Positions 59,450 through 64,000 of a DNA stretch of 64,000 nucleotides are shown here, piece after piece; the first letter of the stretch is position 1, and each line of letters opens with the position of its first letter. A program made the translations under genes and the position numbers. The DNA is taken from contig CAJNOL010000575.1 in assembly GCA_905250125.1 (NCBI GenBank), forward strand, positions 58,832-122,831. The letters run 5' to 3'. The notes under the pieces were generated by a model. That model was not told the DNA's origin. It worked only from the letters and a program-made list of their open reading frames with translations, and searched no databases. The DNA comes from Rotaria sordida. Its lineage: Eukaryota > Rotifera > Eurotatoria > Philodinida > Philodinidae.

Positions 59450-62260
59450 TTATGTTGTAATCATTGATGAACTTCCTTGATCAGATTCTTCTACAGCAGG
59501 AAGTGGCACTGACACTGGAATCATTTCTGTTTGATTGATTGTATTATTTTGTCGAGTTGACAAATACTCATTGAGATCACTTGGTGGTTCTAATATTCAA
59601 AAACAAGTCCGATTTTATATTCCTTTAGTTGTATTATTTTACCTGGCAATTGTTCGACATAGGTTTTACTTTGTGTCATATTGAAACATTTATTTAAAAG
59701 TGTTTGAGCAAATGAACTAGCTGGACTTAACCAAAGTCCCTAATACAGAATAAATTTCGATTTAATAGGCCACAAAAAAAAACAATCATTACTTGATGAA
59801 GATATTCAATAGCTTGACCATAATTTCCTTGTAAAGCATGTACAAATCCAATAGCAATAAGTGTTTGTGGATTACGTGGTGTTAAACCAAGACATTTTTT
59901 AAAATGTATTATAGCTTCATCATATTTTCTAAGTAAAAAAATTAACTTTCTTATTATTTGTATAGAATTTTTTTTCTTCTTCTTCTCACTTTAATTTTCG
60001 ACATGCATGTCCCATATTATTAAATAATGGTTCCCAATATGGTAATAAATCGACTTGATCTATAGCTTCAACTTTAATTAAAGCACGTTGAAAAAAAAGT
60101 AATGCATGATGATATCTAAACGAAATTTTCTAGGTTTTCCTTTTTTTTTTTGAAAAATCTTTTATTAATACAAACTCTCTATTAAGATAATTAATAACAC
60201 CTAATTCATGAAGTACAGCTGGATCATCGGGATAAAATTTTAATGATTCAGAATATAAACGTTCAGCTAATCGAAGATTATTTGTTAAACTATATTCAAG
60301 ACCAACATAAAGAATTGGTAAATGACAACTATACAGAAAAAATTTTTTTATAAATAATATTTAAATTCAAATAGAATTTAAAATTCTACATACCCACGCA
60401 TAACATCTGCAGCAGTAAAATATGCTGAAATAGCATGATCATGTTCAGATTCAAGACCATATGAATGACCTAATGCAAGCCATGCTGGACCAAAACTTCG
60501 ACATAGCGATGTTGCTTTTCTTAAATAAAATAAATCAAAAAACAAAAGTAAAAAAAGAAAAATTTATTAAATCTCATACGCTAAATAACGACGTGTTGGT
60601 TCAGGCTTTTTTGTTACTAAATAATAGCAACCAACAGCCAACCAACTAATCTAAAATTCGTAAGAATATTTCATTATTATTTTTTTCAAAGAATTTTTAA
60701 ATCTTTATACTGGATTTTCTGGACATTGTCTTGCTAATCGATGTCCCAAACTAAATAGTTCTATTTAAAACAATACACAAAAAAAAAACAAACAATAATC
60801 ATATCTATTTCTCATAAATTACAAACCAGTTTTATCTTTCATTTCATAGAGTAATGCAATATATATAAACAAACCATGTTGATGAAATGGATTATGAGTA
60901 AGAACTCTATAGATAATTAAATACAAACAACTTATTAGAAAAAAAAGACGAAAGAGAAACAGTCGAGACTAGTGTCCGTCGGATTTGGAACAAATTCGAT
61001 GGACTCTAGTGTGCAGATGTCAAGCTTTAAATTCGCTGTTTTCGTCCTCACAACAAGAAACACTACATACTTTTTACATAAATCAAATGATTCACGAAAT
61101 TTATAATTATAATAAAATTTTTCTGCAATCTAAATAGAATGAAAATAGTTTAGAATGTTATTTAATAATAACCTACATTTATACAATAATCAGCATTATC
61201 ATTTAATAAACCGATGGTAAATGTTGGGAGATTAACAACGATTGGTTTCATATACTAAATAAAATTTAAATTTTTTCTCATAGGAATAAAATGTAAAGTA
61301 GCTTTTGTTTTTCTCAAATTCTATTTCTTAATTAATTAAGATTTCTTTTTTGTTTTTTACTTGATGAATTTCTTGTTCATATAAACATCGTACAACTGAA
61401 GCAACATCAGAATCACATTGTTTTTCAATAACCATTCTTTCGACTAATCGTTGTTCTAAAAATCAATCATAAATCTTTGTAGAAATTAATCAAACAAGAA
61501 TACCTTCTTCCGGTGTATACATATGTTTCTTAATTAATTTTTCATATGCTTCAGCACAAAAAACATCGAAACGAAGAGCTTCTTCATAAAATTTCATTGC
61601 TTGTTGTAATGAACCAAGAATTTCAGCAACTTTTCCACGTAATAAACAGATTGATGCACGAAGCTAAATTTATAAAAAATAAAATAAAAGTGATCAAGAA
61701 AAAAAATGAATTAATAAAATAATATAATACAGGATTAGAATGTTCAATATTTGTTATTTTCGGTGTAAATGGTGTTTTAAATGATGTTCCTGGTTGTTGT
61801 TGTTGTTGTTGATCGATATCAAGAAATTCTTCAAGTACTTCAAGAACATTTGCTGCTGTTTGATAATCTTTTAAATTAAACTAAAAAAAAGAAATTTTAA
61901 AAAAGAATGCTTTAGACGAAATTTATATAAATTTTCTATTTACATGACAAAGAGCAACAAGATATTTAAATTGAGGATCTGTCTAGAAGTAAAACAAAAA
62001 AACCAATAATAGAAAAGATAAAATTTCGTTTATAGTAAAAATTAAATTTTTACATGATACATAGAAGAATTTTCAAGAAGAATACGTGTTCGATTATAAT
62101 CACCATTGGACATAAAACATTTTGCAACAAGAAGTAAATCATCAGATGAATCTATAGATAATGAAATTTTTATTAAATATTATAAAAAAAAATTAAATAA
62201 TTTACTTCGATTTAATGAAAGTAATTTATCACCCCAAAAAGCAGCCGATTCAAATTGACG
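59450..62260 (-). CDS. CDC16: CDC16/APC6, TPR subunit of the anaphase-promoting complex (5' exon not found)
   Basis: A tetratricopeptide scaffold subunit of the APC/C ubiquitin ligase in the nucleus. Seventeen exons on the minus strand: 62260-62206, 62151-62054, 61982-61944, 61880-61731, 61663-61504, 61455-61361, 61254-61177, 61129-61071, 60906-60827, 60760-60711, 60650-60580, 60519-60394, 60328-60176, 60115-59990, 59928-59793, 59739-59643, 59589-59450; 570 residues. Motifs matching human CDC16 are RQFESAAFWGDK, ASICLLRGK, ISWLAVGCYYL, FGPAWLALGHSYGLESEHDH, LPILYVGLEYSLTNN and WEPLFNNMGHACRKL. A run of Gln lies near residue 120. Human CDC16 is 620 aa. About 20 N-terminal residues are missing, so an initial exon lies further upstream, possibly beyond the inverted repeat at 62.95 kb or outside the window. 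Confidence 0.92.
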
Positions 62261-64000
62261 CTAAACAAAATTTACACTTGTATTTTTATATATAGTTTTC
62301 TTTTCGAATTGAAAGATAATATTAAGAAAAAAAAAAGATTTTTAAATGAAATCCTAAAGCAAAACAAAAATCAGTTATGATTTTTTTTCACATTCAATTC
62401 ATAGACTATTGTTTGGAAAACTTCATATCATTGAAAAGTCTTTGTTGCAAAGTTATTCCATTCAACGAAGATCGATCTCGATTGTGATCATGCAGTTTGT
62501 TCTATTCTCAAATAGTTCTTAGTACTGAGTACATATTCATATCATCGTATTTTGTATAATTACTGTTTTCCAGAATACTTAATGCTTCAGTTGACCCGAT
62601 TCAATCCAGATTCACATACAACATTCTATCTTTGTATCCTATTATCCAGACAATGAATGTAGAATAGAGACGAAGTTTGTCGCGGAAACGACAAACTTTC
62701 CCCACAAAGAAATTTTGTGACAATAAAAAAAGCTGATTCAATCAAATAGCTTGAAGTCTATTGAAAATTTTGTTTGTCATATGACTCATATAAACAAATA
62801 CTCCTTTGGAGTATCCATTAATAACTTTAGTGACAACATATAGCCTATTGTAAAGTAAGAAAAAATACACATAAAGCGATTCATTAATAATTTTTAGTTC
62901 GCACTTCATACAGAAACACAGGCAAATCGAAATAAATATTATTAATGATAATACATAGGGCACTACAAAAGTTTTTTCGCCCGGCTCTCTTAAAAGACTT
63001 GGCCAAGAACTAACTATACCGCTATAATGTCCAGACATATTTACGATTATGCGCAAAATTTCAGACTTCTAAGTCTTGTGCTTTGTTGTAGTCTATCGTT
63101 TCCTTTGTACTAGGTATACGTGATTCCCAATATAACACATAATGGGTTTAATGATCAAGTTTTATGTATCAATTTTTAATCCTTTAATAAGTTGTATTAG
63201 TAAAACAAAACACATCACATGATGCAGCCTGTGAAGCTCTACAATTTGCATAGGATCATTTTTTTGATAGTTGCATTTTTTTGCTTTCAAAATGGACAAA
63301 GTTTTCAGCGACCAAATTTCGACGTTGCAAAAAAATAACACGAACCAGAAATTTCTTTTTTTCTTCTTTGATGTTTTTATCGGCTATGCAGATTGTACAG
63401 CTTTTCATGTTGCGTCTTGTCACATATTTTGTTTTTATTTACAAAAAGATATTAGGTGGTAAAAAGATGAAAGAAAAATAGTAGCGTATTCTGTGAAAAA
63501 AAAATAATTGTTGCATGGCCGGAATGTGGTAAATAAAAATTTTGTCCATTTTGAAAGCGAAACGTGCAACTATAAAAAGAAGTGCTCTTGTATAAATTGT
63601 AGACCTTCACACGCTGCATCTTATAATCTAGTGTGTTTATATAATACAACTATTAAAAGATGGAAAACTGATAAACAAATTGCAACTGTGTAATCTACAT
63701 CACTGATACAAAAAGAAATGATAAACTACAACAAAGCACAAGCCTTCGAAGTCTGAAATTTTGCACATAACCCTAAATATGTCTAGGCATTACAGCGGTA
63801 TAGTTAGTTCTTGGCTAAGTCTTTTAAGAGAGCTGGGCGAAAATACTTTTGCAATGCTCCATGTACATTAGGATAGATAGAGCGAAAATTTCGAATCAAT
63901 TAATTGAAGCATCAACGAGTACAATATTTCAAACACTCCAACATGAAATACAATTTTTCCAAGAAAGTTAATGAATAGATTCGTAAATGGCTCATTTATA
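62261..64000. other. Region upstream of CDC16
   Basis: No convincing first CDC16 exon was found here. The dominant structure is the inverted repeat at 62951-63867. The segment 62261-62950 is AT-rich with no gene seen. Open frames at 62742-63056 and 63271-63693 overlap the inverted-repeat arms and are not supported. Confidence 0.5.
62951..63867. repeat. Long inverted repeat, about 0.9 kb (fold-back element)
   Basis: The arms at about 62951-63336 and 63497-63867 are reverse complements with good conservation; the loop is about 160 bp. Landmark pairs: CGCCCGGCTCTCTTAAAAGA (62979 on) with TCTTTTAAGAGAGCTGGGCG (63820 on); GAACTAACTATACCGCTATA (63007 on) with ATAGTTAGTTC preceded by CAGCGGT; CTTGTGCTTTGTTGTAGT (63077 on) with AACTACAACAAAGCACAAG (63726 on); TTTCAAAATGGACAAAGTTT (63285 on) with AAATTTTGTCCATTTTGAAA. 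No transposase or clear target duplication was seen. Confidence 0.88.

Noticed and set aside
62742..63056. 104-codon minus-strand frame upstream of CDC16
   Set aside because: It overlaps the inverted-repeat arm, does not join the CDC16 chain and lacks recognisable motifs.
63508..63693. Cys-rich frame (CSCINCRPSHAASY) in the right arm of the inverted repeat
   Set aside because: The spacing does not fit a known zinc or CRC domain, and the mirrored arm does not preserve it.

Overview
The window is nuclear DNA of a small AT-rich invertebrate genome. Genes are split into many short exons by GT-AG introns, mostly 50-80 bp, and every intact gene encodes an animal protein family. The compact AT-rich style and the mosaic polycystin suggest a rotifer (possibly bdelloid) or another small spiralian. 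This is an inference from style; no marker in the window settles it. I saw no rRNA, tRNA, CRISPR or prokaryotic gene.

Layout. 1-5.5 kb is intergenic with one dispersed repeat copy. 5.5-11.2 kb (+) encodes an atypical soluble guanylate cyclase (12 exons, 741 aa). 11.9-12.9 kb (+) encodes a TMEM41-type lipid scramblase (4 exons, 258 aa). 14.6-35.3 kb (+) is one giant polycystin-1-like gene (41 exons, 3659 aa) with WSC, PKD, REJ, GAIN/GPS and PLAT domains and a C-terminal polycystin channel. 37.4-39.9 kb (+) is a Jupiter/HN1 microtubule-associated homolog. 40.6-46.3 kb (+) is PAN3, the pseudokinase subunit of the PAN2-PAN3 deadenylase. 47.1-48.1 kb (+) is an unrecognised 225-aa Tyr/Pro-rich protein. 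50.2-52.7 kb (+) is an RBM24/RBM38-type RNA-binding protein. 52.7-58.9 kb is a repeat-rich gap. 58.9-59.3 kb (+) is GTF3C6 (TFIIIC subunit 6). 59.4-62.3 kb (-) is CDC16/APC6, tail-to-tail with GTF3C6 and missing its first exon. 62.9-63.9 kb is a large inverted repeat.

Exon chains were assembled by hand. For every complete multi-exon model the coding length is divisible by three and the frame is open across all junctions, so the models are internally consistent. The genes are mostly unrelated housekeeping and signalling functions and do not form an operon-like system. PAN3 and RBM24 both act on mRNA fate, and the cyclase and polycystin are both sensory or signalling proteins.

The most notable points are as follows. 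(1) The cyclase has a distal-pocket tyrosine typical of O2-binding H-NOX domains, but its cyclase half-site lacks the catalytic Asn and Arg, so it probably needs a partner subunit. (2) Several unrelated-looking long inverted-repeat (hairpin) elements sit in introns and gaps: 16.3-16.8, 29.0-29.6, 35.65-35.88, 54.0-55.7 and 62.95-63.87 kb. (3) There is a 143-bp MITE with an intact 8-bp target duplication. (4) There is a six-copy 34-bp minisatellite.
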